64,000 nucleotides of DNA from Symsagittifera roscoffensis (Eukaryota; Xenacoelomorpha; Acoela; Convolutidae): positions 14,982,864-15,046,863 of the forward strand of contig NC_087071.1 in assembly GCF_963678635.1 (NCBI RefSeq), written 5' to 3'. A program made the position numbers and the translations under genes. Below the pieces are notes generated by a model. It saw nothing but the letters and a program-made list of their open reading frames with translations, did not search any database and was not told the DNA's origin. Below, one piece after another: positions 24,881 through 37,022 of the stretch (the first letter of the stretch is position 1; each line of letters opens with the position of its first letter).

Positions 24881-27474
24881 GATTTTAAGCTCGGTGAATA
24901 AACTGAACTGAAATTGAAAATCGAAGAAAAATTCTAACCATTGCAATATACGACATAGCTTGAACGTGCAAAAAATCTTTCGTTAAGCATTCAAAAATAA
25001 TAAGTTTAAAAATCTTAAACATGGCGAGATGGTAAAACCCGCATTTAAATATATAATAGATGGATGCTGATCTGTAATTCTTAAAGTATTTTTAAACTTT
25101 TTCCAGGAAAAAAAAACAAAAAAATTACCAAGACCTATATAATAGTCTACACTACGTTCGTTCTTAAAAGAGTGGAACATGTCGAAAAAGCTAGATTTAT
25201 CATAATAAATAGGGCTAGTTTTGGAACAAAACCATGCCGAGACACTAAAATGAGAAAAAATAGTCGGAAGATAATTCATCAAGCAGTAACAAAGCCAAAA
25301 TACCTTGGCAGAAACGCTTTAAGGCGAAAAAAAAACAAGACTTAAGACTTGTGAAACACTTTATTTGCTCGCCAAATGAACTAATACGAGACAACTAAGC
25401 CGATATAATAAGCCGATATAAATGAAGAAAAACAATCGACCGAATCATTTGGGCTGAACAAATTCATAAGCGAAAAAAAAAGAAATATATAGGATGTCAA
25501 GATTTAATCACAGAGAAGAAGCGAGCTTCGCACCACATGCGATACAACACAAACATTAAAAAAGCATAAGTCCAAAAAAAGAAATGTTGAGAAAAACTAT
25601 GTGAACAAAATTTTCGTATGTCTCGATAAAAAACACCTAGGGCCTAGCTAAAACTGGAGTTATGTGTTTGACATTGAATGAAATTGAAGGTACGCGTTTG
25701 ATTTTGTCCAAAAGCTTACTTGTTTCTCTACTAAAAAAGTAAGAAGTGTGAACAACTATGAGATAACCAAGTTTCCCAAGAAAATACATTACTTTTACAA
25801 ACAATGAGTCACCGCACTGCTTCTGCAGGAACAAATATCGCAACCAGTTCTTTCAGTTGAACTTGACATCTCAGATGTGATTGAGTAAACTTATAGAAAA
25901 ATAAAAAAATTTGACTTTTCAGAAGGCGATAATTTTTGGTGTAAAAAACTTTGTGAGTGGCCCTTAATATAGGGGAGCTTGTCACTACCTGTTATCTCCA
26001 CTGAACCCACATAATCAGATTTCAGAAGTTAGTTTTCGATAAGAGTCAAAAACATATACAACAAGGTCAAAAATCAAAACATTGACTTTCCGAGGGCCAT
26101 AACTTTATGAGTAAAAAATTTTGGATGACACTAATGCAGGGAGTTTTTTTGAAACGGTTGCATTCTTCGAAATCAAAAAATCAGACTTTTGAGGGGTAGT
26201 TTTCGAGAAAACTTCAAAAAAAAAATATGGGACAAACCTCCCCCCACAGACTTTTTGAAGGCTGTGGTCAGAGGGGTCAAGTGAAAAGAGACTATAGGTG
26301 ACTAGCAGGCACACAGGGGATTGAGCGGTCCTTTCAATTGATATCCATTTTTGAAAATCAGTAGGAACTTCAGAGAAAAATTGAAAATTTTTCATATAAA
26401 TTTGGAAAAAAATTTCCAAAACGAAAAAGAAAAATTTTCAACAAAACGATTTGTAAACATAAAACCAATTTGAAAAACACAAAGGGGAGTGTTAAAATTG
26501 TGTTTCCATTGAAACGGTCCAAAACTAACTAGTTAGGCCAATGAAAAATAGGCCAAAAAAGCGAAACAAAAAAAGAAGGAAATACGAAGTCAAATTAAGT
26601 AATATTACAATTCTTGCGAAAAACCAAACACTAAAAGCAACATTAAAGAAAAATTCACACAGCAAAAAAAATAGGTTTTCAAGATGCGACAACCAAGCCG
26701 ACAACAGATTAGCAGACAAATAATTGGCCGGCAATTTTATTTGAAACAGAAAAAAAAACAGGCCCCGGTAAGACTCATTCACAGGCCCGGGAAAGCATTT
26801 AAGTTTGAATTCATTATGAGCCAAGATACAAGTGATTCAATTGATTCCGTTAAGCTAGTCGCTAATTAAAAAAAGTATATGATCCGTTTTGTAAAAGCTT
26901 GATAATCGCAAGCGCAAAAAATTACAAACAAACAGCAGAGGTAAATCAGAACACTACAAGCATCTTAAGTGTATATAAAAAAAGTTAAACTCAAAAAAAA
27001 AACAGTATAGTTGGTTGGTAAAAACGAAGCGGAAACTAAGCCTACAGAAAAAAATGAAAACAATTTTATTGAGAACGCACCAATAAGGATGCACAGTATG
27101 AATAATAGAACAATGAGCGCAAAGAGACGCACACTGCATGCATGCTGAAATCTGTGAACAAAGTTGTTTACGCGGAAAAAACTAGTACCCGATTGAAATA
27201 CATTTGCTTATCGCAAGGGTAAATAAACTCGGCTTCAATACTATGTCTTTTCCACGCACGAAAAAAAATCGAATCATTAGGTACAATTACATTACACTTG
27301 AGACTTTTTTTGAAACCTAGGGAGCGACGTTCAAAATTTTATCAGAGCGCAGTAAAAAAATAGAAGCACTCGGATACTGGAAAAATTCAAATTTTTAACT
27401 GGAGATATTGCGCTTATATAGTTGTATCTCGCAAACTATTTTCGGTACAAAAGGCTGATGTTGACCGTTCACAT

Positions 27475-27785
27475 CAGGGGCGGATTTAGGGGGGGGGGAG
27501 GGGTTGACGCCCTCTCAGGGATTCGACCCCAACGGCCCCCCTTTGTACTATTTTGAGATTTCCCTCTTTGGCTGATTGACCATAAAATTTTTCATAAAAC
27601 GCCTTTTTTGGCCTGTTTTTTCTAAATTTGCCTGCGGCGCAGAAAATTTGGTCGAAATGGGTTCTTCATAGTGATTTGGGAGAGCTCAGAAAAACAATTT
27701 GGTCGACCTAAAAAAAAGGTCGAAAAAATTTTCGAAACTTTTTTGAAAATCCACCCCCCTCTAGAAAAACCTAGATCCGCCCTTG
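27475..27785. mobile_element. 311-bp hAT-type MITE, copy 2
   Basis: Begins CAGGGGCGGATTTAGG and ends CCTAGATCCGCCCTTG. It is flanked by GTTCACAT (27467-27474) and GTTCATAT (27786-27793), an 8-bp TSD with one mismatch. Blocks such as CCCTCTCAGGGATTCG and GTACTATTTTGAGAT match the reverse complement of 12796-13066, so both are one family inserted in opposite orientation. Confidence 0.85.
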
Positions 27786-28197
27786 GTTCATATACCATCG
27801 TATTCACTTAATTTTAAAAACTGTTGGCACCACACAACCTGGTACTATACAATTTATTTCAACATTATACATTTGGTAGATTGTTTTATACACCATAGAG
27901 GAAAATCAACCAGTGAGCGCCAAAAGAATTACTGTATTCTATATTCATAACTGCTTACTCAATTTGATTTCAGAGAATTTTTGCAGAAACTAATGCAAAA
28001 CCAACTATGAAAGACCTATTATCATCCCAATTATTCTGAATAACTTTTCAAAAGTGACGAAAACATCAATTTCAGTTACAATTTCTGAATGAAGTGAACA
28101 CCAAATAACTAATGGAGCAGTATGCACGGCGGTTTAAACTTTCAAAAAGCATTTTCAGGAAGACATGAATGTTTCGAATTTTTGATTAATGTGCGGT

Positions 28198-28203
28198 TTT
28201 ATT
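28198..28203 (-). terminator. Candidate poly(A) signal of PGM3
   Basis: AATAAA on the minus strand, about 50 bases downstream of the PGM3 stop codon at 28252-28254, in the right place for a short 3' UTR. Confidence 0.5.
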
Positions 28204-28251
28204 CACTGCTCATTTTAAAAATTTAACTGCCCGTTACGTATAAACCACCAT

Positions 28252-31200
28252 TCACTCCAAGTACTTCATAATCAAATTCTCTGCCCCAATTATAATCTCA
28301 TTTAAATCACTTTCACTCGATGCCTCAGCGTAAATCCTGACTATATCTTCAGTGCCTGAAGGTCTGATGAAACATCTCGCTTTCACTTCCGGTTTAGAAG
28401 ATCGCTCGTTCACACTTTCAATTAATTTGTTCAGTTCAGATTGCATGCCTTCCGGTTCAACTATCGTTCGGTCTGCATTTGTAACCTTAAAACATGTAAT
28501 ATTAAGTCGCCAATTAGATTCAAACATTGTTTTAATTAACATTTTCCATTCTGATCAGACATTAGCAAATTTTCAATAAGCAGAATGAAAAACTGTCGAC
28601 TATTGTGAATGTCAAATTCAATCGCCCATACAAAGAATTTTAATTCGCTGAAAAACTGTTTAGAAAAATACATTCATACCTTCAATAAATATCTGTCTTT
28701 AACTTTCGCCTTCGTTAATTTCGACAACCACTCTTGATAAATTCCACTCCACTCTTTCAAACCCCATTCGAGATAATTCAGGCAAGATACAACCAGTAAC
28801 AGGTCTGTCAAAGCATCGCCTATTGCAGAATTTGTCATGTCGATCAGAAGTTGAAGAAGTTCGAAATCAGGTGAAGTTTTCTCATTTTGTTGAATGAAAT
28901 CTTTGAACGCTCTTGAAAAAAAAACACGACCATCTTTACTGATATGAAATTATTTTGAGTTAAATTGCGTGAAAATAGCTCGTAACTTGAATATTTTTTA
29001 AATCGTCAGAATTAAACACAAGTTATCAAAAATTTTGTCAAGTGAACTAAATTTTCCCCTTTCTAAGAAGCGGTATCGAGTTTAAATAATGCTTGAAAAT
29101 TTGATCCGCCAAAAAAAAACGATTTCCAACTAAAAAACAGCCGCCAATTTGTCCGTCTTTAGGCTCACTCTCAGAAACTGCAACGCCCTCAAACAATCAT
29201 GGCACAATTCGAACACAAGCCTCTTGATTGCTTAGTTATTTCAACTTTACACCTTCAAATTGACTCTAAAATTGTTTTCCAAGATTCGGGTCGCTACTCA
29301 TCAAATTCTGCTATTTTCTTATCCAGCTATCCTGCTTACAAAACCGTGTACTTTCAGAATTATTGATTTATTTTTTTAATCAGAAATCAAACGGGTCAGC
29401 TAGCTATATTAAAACCTAGCAAGCAAGTAAGTTTTCCAACTTTTAACAAAAATGGTCATGTTTTTAGCTTTGCCTTGAAAAAATCACAGTCCCGTGGCCA
29501 TTCGATTCAAAATAGACTCCAATATCGGACGATTCTTCCGCTGCTCTGTGAAGATGCTTCACCCCTGTTGACGTACACAAGACCTTGACTTTGAGCGTTT
29601 TCTGAAGATAGTCTGTTGATGCTCCATTTGCATAGGCAGTTTGAACTGCAGTTATGTGGAACCGATCCGATAATTCTACAAAAAATTAATAAAATCATTA
29701 CGGCACTGACGAAGCAAATTTTCTCCTCAGCTGCAATACAATGCAAAAATAATCAGAAAACGTCAGACTTTGCCATTTTTGTTGTTATAGGCAGCGTTGC
29801 TTGATTTAAATCTATTGATTTAAATCCTAATTTAATGATTTAAATCATAATTTAATCAGAGTTTTTGTTCGATTTAAATCAGAGTTGGGAAAATCAAATT
29901 TTCTCATTGGCGTGTATTTCCTGCACAATCACATGCCAACTTTTACCCACCAGTTTTGTAAAATTGGTCTTTTGTATGAAGGCTCTAAACCAAAACTGAA
30001 AGTTGATCCACTGTTTCCATAATACCCTTCATTTCAATAAATTTGCTAACACTTTTTTTAGTTTTCTGCGATACTCGGTAGATTCATATTCAAGAATCTT
30101 TATGATTCGATTCTTTTGATAAAAAATCAACACAATTTGGAAACTTAAAGCGATGGGTTTTTTATTCAATTAGAAACGTCTGAAAATGAACAAGCGCTTT
30201 AAGAACTCCAATTCTTCTTTCACGCTTTTTCCGCTTCTGTTATAGGAGCGAAATTTAACTACCTCTGAGCAAACTATCTTGAAGATAAACTAAAAACACA
30301 CCAAAAACTGCGCACGAAAAGGAAACACTGATACACTGAGGATTAAAAAGATGATTCCAAATATCCCCTCGCCCATCACACAAGTAAAACACAGAGGCCA
30401 AGCAGCGCTTCGCAAACACTAGTGAGAACACGACAAAGCAGCTTAGAAAGAAAAATATAAACAAGCCTCGAATTAGTAAAACTTTGCTACATATTGGCTT
30501 CGAAGCTGCAACCATGAGAATTGTAGTCTCACACCCTGCCCCAGGGTGACCACTTCGGGCGTGAAAAAATACAGACTAGCCTGAATACGCAGCGAAAGCT
30601 AGTATTCCACAAAAAATTTATTTCGAATGATAGTTTAAATTACAACAAAAAAGAACAAAATGATTATTTCAAGATCACGTTTACAATCTTCGCTGAAATG
30701 TCATCTGATCGGGAATTAACTCCCCTTTGTTCGTTTTGGAGTCGCTCTTTCTTCTCCTTGATATTTTGAAGGACTTGTTCGGCTTCTGCCAATTCTTTTT
30801 CTGTTTCTGACAGTTCGCGCTTGAGGACTTTTGACGATCTCCGTTGGTAAATACCAATTTGCCGACGCAACTCGTTGCTTTTCACTTTCAATTTGTCTTC
30901 CTCTTTCATGCGCTGCTTCTCAGATGCTTTCATCCACGTGTATTCCGTATAAACTCCCTTTCAACATATCAATGACCTCGGAACGGGCGAATGGTGCCAG
31001 TGCGTGAACAAGCAAATATCGCGCCTTGGTTCGCCCACAACAAATTTTGGCAAAACGGGAATCTGGAAACATCACCGAATACAAAGAACGCTTTCGGGAC
31101 ACACAGTCACTGCTTCGAAACGAGCCACCATCCAAAGCAATTCGAACAACGTGGTAAAATGTGGCTCTCAACCGCCCTGTGTCGTCGTCAACAGCGGAGA

Positions 31201-34200
31201 CCAGCGAGTTTCGAATAGAAGGCTGTCTAGGAAGCGCCGCTGCAGCATCGATATGGATTTGCCCAGCAATAAAATACAGACCAATGTAAAAAAAAAACAG
31301 ACTTTTTACAGACCGGTCTGTAATTACAGACCAAGTGGTCACCCTGCCCTGCCCTCTCGGCCACGATCATTTAGCAATCAGCAGCTACACATGCTAAAAA
31401 ATTGTCAATGCCATGCAGGAGAAGTGGCACCAAATTCAAATAGACTCAATTTTGCATGTAATCAATTGGGAAGCATCAGTCAAATTATGTATAAAAAATG
31501 CATTTCAAAAAATCGCGAGATATATTAATTAGAAAAAATTCAGAAATCGGTTTTTCATTATTATGTTGTTTGAAACAAATAGTTTTGTTCGGTTCACAAT
31601 GCATCAGCTGGCATAACTTATTACAATTTGAAAGTCAAAGCACAAGCTATCAAAAAGCCGTAAAGTGGCCGCAAAAAAGGCACAAATATTTGCAATTAAG
31701 TTTAGAAAAAAAGAATAGTCAAAGTATAACACTAACGCTCACTAACGTACGCTAGTGTAAAAAGACAATTTGGGTTTAGTTACGCATTATTCAGACTAAT
31801 TAGTTTGCCTAAGTTCAATTTTAAATAAATTTTAGACCGGATTGATTCGAAGACGTCGAATCGATCCGTATTAAAAATACACTCATAGCCGAAAAAATAA
31901 AACAGCCGAACGAAAAAACAACACGAAGATGATATTACTTTTAAAAAAACTTGAAGAAAAAAGAAAACTACACCTTTAAACACTTCAAGGTCGTATTTCA
32001 TAATCACCATAGACAGCTTTAAAAAGCAGTGGGCGTCATCATTTAACGAGCGAAAAATAAGACGATAAAAAGTTTGAACATAGCCAACTGACAGTTGGAA
32101 AAGAGTAATGAAGGCACGAAAACTGAAAAAAAAAACTTTTTTTTTTTCAAATTAAAAATCTTCAACTTTTAAACTTCCAAGAAAAAAATTGATGGCCTTA
32201 AACCTCTTTGAATTGGTAGAACAAATTATGATGTACACTTTTATGTCAAAAATAACTCAATTTGAGAAAACTGGATCAATAAACAAAACTTTTATTTCTC
32301 TGGGAATTCCATTTTCGAAGTGAGAAGTCGATCACGTTTTTCGTGACCTTAACAACTTTGCTGTTCGATAGTGGAGTTCGCCTTCCTTCTGAAAAATCAA
32401 AAAATTGCGAAAAATCAAAATTGAGCGTGAACAAACTTAAAGACTTTTTCCTGAAAAAAAAAAAAACATAACAAAAAAAAAAATCAGCAAGACATATATA
32501 AGAGCACCCTTTACGTTCATTACTCTTAAAAATGATTCTACGACCCAAGTCTGTTGAAAATATAATAGCATAGGACCATACATTGCCTTCGAATCCGTTT
32601 AATTTAAATTAAAAAATTTCAAAACCAGACCTAAAAATTATAGAAATTACAGCACTTTCAATTATATTAACAACTGTTCAAATCGAAAAAAACCATGCTT
32701 TGAAAAATAAGCCAATAAGAAACCGCACCAGATAATGCATACGGCACTTTAAAAACACGAAACTGAACCGATGGAAACAAGGACGAACGCCCAAAATAGT
32801 TAAAATATTTTTTCAGAAATGTATTTGAAGAATCAATACAGGGGTGATACAGCGTTTCGCAAACACAAGGGAAGAGAGAACACGATAAAAAGCATCTCTA
32901 TATAATGCAATAAAAAAGGTATATATAAGCCTCGAAGTAGTAAAAATACGGCTATGTCTCGGATTCGATCTGTGACCTAGAGATTATGAGTCTCACACAC
33001 TAACCACGGACGCTTAATAAATCACATGCCACAAAAAAGCAGAACACAGATGCAATTGAATTTCCGCTGCTACAGATAGTGATTAAAGGAAAGTGCCGCT
33101 ACTTTTAAGAAACTTTTATTTGCGAGTTAGGTTTTAAAAAGTACGTACTAATAAACTGACGCTCGCAAGCTGGCTAGTATAAAAGTATAGTACCCGGTTG
33201 CGACACCCTTGCAAGGGTAGACCGAGCAAATATTTGATCAAAAAAATTAAGATATAGAACACAGCGAATATTTAAGCTTTCTTAAACAGTAAACACCTGT
33301 CAACTCCAACCTGTTTTCAGCATGAGATTCTGTATTGTATGAACCAATAGACACGTGATGCGATCACCATCCAAAAGAAGGAAAGAATCTTCAGCATCAC
33401 AACTGTAAAACACAATTCGATCTGCATCTCCGTCGAGTGAGCAGTAGCATTTATTCCTTCAACAGATAATTTGAAATTATACACATATTGTCCGATGAAG
33501 TATTTGAAACAGGACATCAATCCAAATTCAGTTCCACAACCATTTATTATCATGTTTTTATCATAAAAAATTGAAAATTTCGAAGAAAAAAACCATTGAC
33601 CGAACTTGACCATTACCAAACTTGATTGATAATCATTCAGTTTGATAATAAACTACTAACTTTTCCAGCTCGAAAGGCGCTTTCTGATTCGTAATCACAA
33701 AATCGGCTCCACAGCCTTCATTCAGCACACCGTCTCCGTTATTTCTGATAGTGACACTCAATTTATCTTTAAGTTTTGAGGCCACTTCGGTCAAAGCAAC
33801 GCCACCTACGCCATTAGCTACATCAACTGTACATTCTTCAATTGACCGAAGAGGCAATTTTTCAGCAAATTTATTGAAGGCACTGGAAAATTGGTTGTAG
33901 TAATTATCCAAATAAAATTTAGATTCTTTTGTCAGATCTGAAGACACAGTGTTGCTATGTAAGACCGCAAAGTGCAATTGCGGAGTAGTCACTAATCCCA
34001 AGTCGATAATATTTATTCTGAGAATACTAAAAATGGATAATAAACTGTTTTTGAAATCAAGACTAGATGGCCTCGTATCCATTCCAACGAATATTTTTAT
34101 TTCCTCAAAGTTGAAGTCTTCATTTCTAAATAAAAACTAAAACTTACAACAGCAAGTGAAAAAGTGGTGTGTTCATAACACTGTTTAGCATCTTAGTTGA

Positions 34201-34730
34201 CACATTTTCTGAGAAGATATTGATCAAAATTAAGATATTGATTGCATTGTTTTTAATTTTTGAAAAGAGAATGAACGCTTTTTCGCTGTTTTCAAGGCAA
34301 AAACCATATCTGGCGTAAATGTGAGTTCAATGATCAGTATCGTTAGCCATGATATTAACAAAAATATACTTGAATTCACCTACAAATTGCAGAACAAATC
34401 ACCGACAAGCACTCTGAGTTGACCTTCAGAACCAGCATTTACAATATTGGTACAAATAACTTCCCATTCAACTGGCAACATCGATCCAGTATGGTCAACA
34501 ATTTTGAGCCCATTGTCTTTTACTGGATTGTGACTAGCTGTAATCATCAACCCGCATGATTTGCTGAGTTTTAAATCTTCAATTAACTTAGCACAGCGCA
34601 ATACGGTGACAAAACCGACTCTAGGCACAATTGGCAGCAACTTCTCAGCACGGTCACGAAACCCAGACGTTCCATAACGAAAATTTGTGGAAGTTGTTTG
34701 CTGAAACAGGTTTGAAATTAAACTGTTCAT
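28252..34730 (-). CDS. PGM3: Phosphoacetylglucosamine mutase, split gene
   Basis: Cytosolic enzyme converting GlcNAc-6-phosphate to GlcNAc-1-phosphate for UDP-GlcNAc synthesis (alpha-D-phosphohexomutase family). Exons on the minus strand: 34700-34384, 34125-33661, 33456-33311, 29675-29474, 28911-28680 and 28485-28252 (TGA stop). Phases join throughout. Domain 1 has the active-site serine in LMITASHNP after YGTSGFR. The metal-binding loop [10 protein letters not shown] is in the third exon. The sugar-recognition region TGVKHLHR and FESNGHG is in the fourth exon, and the phosphate-binding loop [15 protein letters not shown] is in the last. All key residues are present, so the gene looks functional. 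The start is uncertain: the first exon frame is open upstream to an ATG at 34730, which would give about 20 residues before GTSGFR, close to the family's usual spacing. A CAG acceptor at 34701 would instead allow an upstream exon. The 29474 donor appears to be GC rather than GT. Confidence 0.93.
29792..30236. mobile_element. Possible hAT remnant with GATTTAAATC palindromes
   Basis: Begins CAGCGTTGCTTGATTTAAAT and has four GATTTAAATC palindromes within about 75 bp. The 8-mer GTTATAGG flanks both sides (29784-29791 and 30237-30244), as expected for a hAT TSD. The two ends are not good inverted repeats, so one end may be deleted or the call may be wrong. A short K/E/L-rich frame followed by AATAAA lies on the minus strand near its right end. 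Confidence 0.4.
30542..31346 (-). mobile_element. 805-bp hAT transposon with decayed transposase
   Basis: Ends are inverted repeats sharing CAGGGTGACCACTT, with subterminal ACAGAC motifs at both ends. The flanks carry a perfect 8-bp TSD, CCCTGCCC, at 30534-30541 and 31347-31354. It sits in the PGM3 intron between exons 33311 and 29675. Inside, the minus strand carries the transposase relic described next. hAT superfamily is supported independently by TSD length, CAG ends and protein blocks. Confidence 0.9.
30664..31342 (-). pseudogene. hAT-like transposase fragment joined to a coiled coil, frameshifted
   Basis: The upstream frame (31342-30920) contains [19 protein letters not shown] and [10 protein letters not shown]. 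This matches the order of the FGRTK block and D-E-S/T catalytic start seen in hAT transposases of the SCAN/ZBED-like group. It stops at TGA around 30920. A second frame, shifted by one and starting about 30933, reads an 89-residue lysine/glutamate-rich coiled coil that ends in TAA. The catalytic core beyond the first aspartate is missing, so it is not an active transposase. The coiled-coil part is not a part of hAT proteins that I recognise. Confidence 0.6.
32101..32527 (+). mobile_element. Dispersed repeat family, most complete copy with inverted ends
   Basis: The ends are a perfect 12-bp inverted pair, AAGAGTAATGAA (32101-32112) and TTCATTACTCTT (32516-32527). Between them are all family blocks: AATTTGAGAAAACTGGATCA, ACTTTTATTTCTCTGGG, TCGATCACGTTTTTCGTGACC, GATAGTGGAG, TTGAGCGTGAACAAA, GACTTTTTCCTGAAAAAA and TATATAAGAG. 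The last block resembles a TATA element. No TSD was identified, so the class (DNA transposon or solo LTR-like) is open. Lies in a PGM3 intron. Confidence 0.6.
32935..33010 (-). repeat. tRNA-like SINE head
   Basis: On the minus strand GTGTGAGACTCATAATCTCT is followed by GTCACAGATCGAATCCGAGA, giving an anticodon-arm-like and B-box-like layout of a tRNA-derived SINE. A diverged relative (GTGAGACTACAATTC) is near 30515. No complete tRNA fold is apparent. Confidence 0.4.
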
Positions 34731-35478
34731 CAGAAATTCTAGAAACAAAATTAATACTTTTATTGCAACATGAAAAACTACAAGACTAGTATAAGTCATT
34801 CAATCTGTAGGTCAAAAAAAATTATGGTAACCGAAGAAATGTAACAGTCGTCTACTTCGGTCACTTATGAGGCTTAAGAATAATAGGCCCTATAACCATT
34901 AGCTCAAGAGTCAGGGACACTATCTCTTGTGTTTTTCTACCTCAAAACGGTCGGAGCCAATTCGGTTCGCTTGCGACATGAGACTAGAACCCGTTACAGC
35001 TTAAAGGCAACTACCAAAATATCCCCCCACTCTAGAAAATAAGAACGTCCCCATACTTAGGTCTCAAAATACCCAAAATACGCGAACGCCGTTAAAAACA
35101 GGGTCGGAACAATCCCTTAAATTACTTTTTATTAGACAGTGGAACTTTGATCCATTTCAGATGGATCAACCTAAAACTCGCCTTATCTCAACATAACAAT
35201 CATAAAACACACTCAAGAAAATTAAATTGAAAACTCACATGTCGGCACACTCGAGAATTAGAGGTAACTAAATTAATGAGCAACTCGAGAATTAAGTATG
35301 ATAACTTGAGATCTTTAATACTAATTAGTTTCAATAAGGGAAATAAGTTTTGACTCTAGAAATGATGTTTTGGTCTGAACCATTGGGACACCCCAGCTGT
35401 CCACCTTTCCACTGACGGTTCACTCTAATTCAGCTCGAATAATTGTGTTCTTCTTTCGCAATCGTTTCTTCTCCTATT
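34731..35478. other. Upstream flank of PGM3, nothing recognised
   Basis: No clear exon, repeat boundary or promoter motif can be defined. It may contain the PGM3 promoter and possibly a 5' non-coding exon. The LTR cluster begins at its right end. Confidence 0.5.
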
Positions 35479-35979
35479 TTTGCCATTCTGCCAGATGGCA
35501 CAGCGCAACCTTCCGACGAAGCACGAATCAGAGAGAAAAGGCCTTAACAGCAAAAAAGTGCTTGAAAGGAGGGTCGAAGTATTCTGAAATTTTCTATTTT
35601 TAAAATTTCGATTTTCAAGTTGATATTTCTCAGAAATACGAAAAACGGCCATTTTGACCGAAAAAGCTGAGAAAATAAGAACAACGACAAATATTGTGAA
35701 AAACAGTCGTACAAGAGACGGAAAATACGAAGTCTCTTATCGTGGCAACAACGCACGATAAGACACTTGTCAGCGGATACTAGTGGAGAAGGAAGCTTCA
35801 GTGGGGAAGGAGTATTCCACGGAACCCTCCCGGGACGCAAATTAGGAGAGATAAGAGCGATATCGCTGGAATATTACGGGAGCGGAGGCTTGGTCCCCCA
35901 GAGACTGTTTATGTGAAGGGACTGTATAAAACTAACTACATAGCTACTTGGATGTCGTGAAACTTTAATTTAACACCGG
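35479..35979 (+). mobile_element. Truncated older LTR (B' type), plus orientation
   Basis: Begins near TGCCATTCTGCCAGATGGC and aligns over about 500 bp with the reverse complement of 57944 downward (the LTR of element B), including CAACAACGCACGATAAGACA, the run GGAGGCTTGGTCCCCCAGAG and GGGACTGTATAAA. The match stops at AACACCGG (35979), exactly where the end of element B's LTR begins. This reads as an older LTR split by insertion of element B; its remainder should lie beyond the right edge of the window. Confidence 0.8.
35925..35930 (+). promoter_or_regulatory. TATA box of the B' LTR
   Basis: TATAAA in the context GGGACTGTATAAAACTA, conserved at the same place in element B's LTR (minus strand, 57491-57496). 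It is likely the U3 core promoter. Confidence 0.6.
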
Positions 35980-36095
35980 TGTATTCGCCCAAATACTACA
36001 CAGAGACGGAGCGTAGAAAAAGTACCTATTAACGACTGGCAGGCGTCAGTTACCTTAATCCTACTCGTTTTTCACCGTCTCGACCTTGCCAGTTG
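35980..36095 (-). mobile_element. Terminal 116 bp of element B's 3' LTR, left of the element A insertion
   Basis: Read on the minus strand this continues the B LTR from 57179. It contains CAACTGGCAAGGTCGAGACG, GGTGAAAAACGAG, GACGCCTGCCAGTCGT and the end GGGCGAATACA. These parallel the end of element A's LTR (ACTGGCTTGGTAGAGACGGT, GACGCTAGCCAGTCGT, GGGCGAATGTTACA). Hence A split B's LTR. Confidence 0.8.
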
Positions 36096-37010
36096 TGTGA
36101 CATTCGACCAGAATGTGAAAATTGCAATCTCTGCAGAATTCGGAATTTTAGCAGTAAGCCTTCCGGATTGGTGGTTTTTAAGAACTAAGGGCGTTATTGG
36201 AACGTTTAGCCAAACGGTGAAGGCTGGAATATTCTGTATTTTAAAATTTCAAAAATTCGAATGATGACGTCACATTTCTGAGAAATGCTGAAACGGCCAT
36301 TTTAACAAGAAACGAGAGAAAAAACACAACAACGTTAGTTACGCTGACGAGAACAACGAGAATCGTGATTGAAAAACAGCAACAGATTGCAGAGAACGTT
36401 CCGAGTTGCAACTATTGTGCTGCTACAATAGTTGCAAGGCCGTTGCAAACAACGGTGAAGGGTAAGAAACCAGCCTTCCGGATTAGGAAGAAATCAAGAT
36501 CAACGGGCTTGATTCAGCGGATTCAAGAAACCGGAAGGGTCTCGGGACGGAAAACTTTTATTGACTCATATGAACTTTTAGCATCCTGTCATGTCCTGAC
36601 TTGAATTTAGTTGATATTTGGATTAGTTTTGACGAGGATGAGGTGCTAAGATTTGGGGGGAAAGGGTTGATCCATCTTCGATGGAGATGATGATTTTTAT
36701 CTACTGAACAAAAACAATAGTAATATAATAAGTAGTAGCCCTGTTTTTAGGAGTGACCTCGTGGTCTGGGGATACTGAGACCCAGCCTTGAGCTCACTAT
36801 TTTTGCATGTAATTCAGTTAATTTGAGCGTTCTGGTCGAAGCCGGAGAACAGTAACGTTTTTGTCGACCCGATGTTAGAAAAGACCACCGAAAAGTACTG
36901 GCTTGGTAGAGACGGTGAAAAACATGCAAAGCTCTGTTTAGACGCTAGCCAGTCGTCTTAAGACTTAGTTTTGTTATCCGTCGATATGTATCTTCCGGGC
37001 GAATGTTACA
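36096..37010 (+). repeat. 5' LTR of element A
   Basis: 915 bp, TGTGACATTCG...CGAATGTTACA. It contains GCCTTCCGGATTGG and GAAACCGGAAGGGTC motifs that are inverted relatives of the leader array, and the block AAAGGGTTGATCCATCTTCG shared in diverged form with element B's LTR. Near the end a possible hairpin is formed by ACTGGCTTGGTAGAGACGG and GACGCTAGCCAGTCG. Confidence 0.93.
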
Positions 37011-37022
37011 TGTATGTTTTTA

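Larger units (their letters stand above)
21378..28197. other. Intergenic region between PGM3 and kinesin light chain
   Basis: No coding exon recognised. The part just after 21377 should hold the kinesin light chain promoter and 5' UTR; no clear TATA or CpG-rich block is seen. The rest holds dispersed repeats, SINE heads, a diverged tandem array at 23890-24880 and an hAT-type MITE at 27475-27785. Short open frames here are AT-rich and lack family motifs. Confidence 0.6.

Noticed and set aside
31004-31528. 174-codon plus-strand ORF
   Set aside because: Shadow of the hAT transposase relic on the other strand, running across the element border.
34740-34799. Upstream ATG at 34799 as PGM3 start
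   Set aside because: Would add a hydrophobic, non-homologous leader; the ATG at 34730 or an upstream exon fits the family length better.
36365-36604. 79-codon ORF present in both LTRs of element A
   Set aside because: Kept in both LTRs simply because they are near-identical copies; no recognisable domain and no counterpart in element B's LTR.
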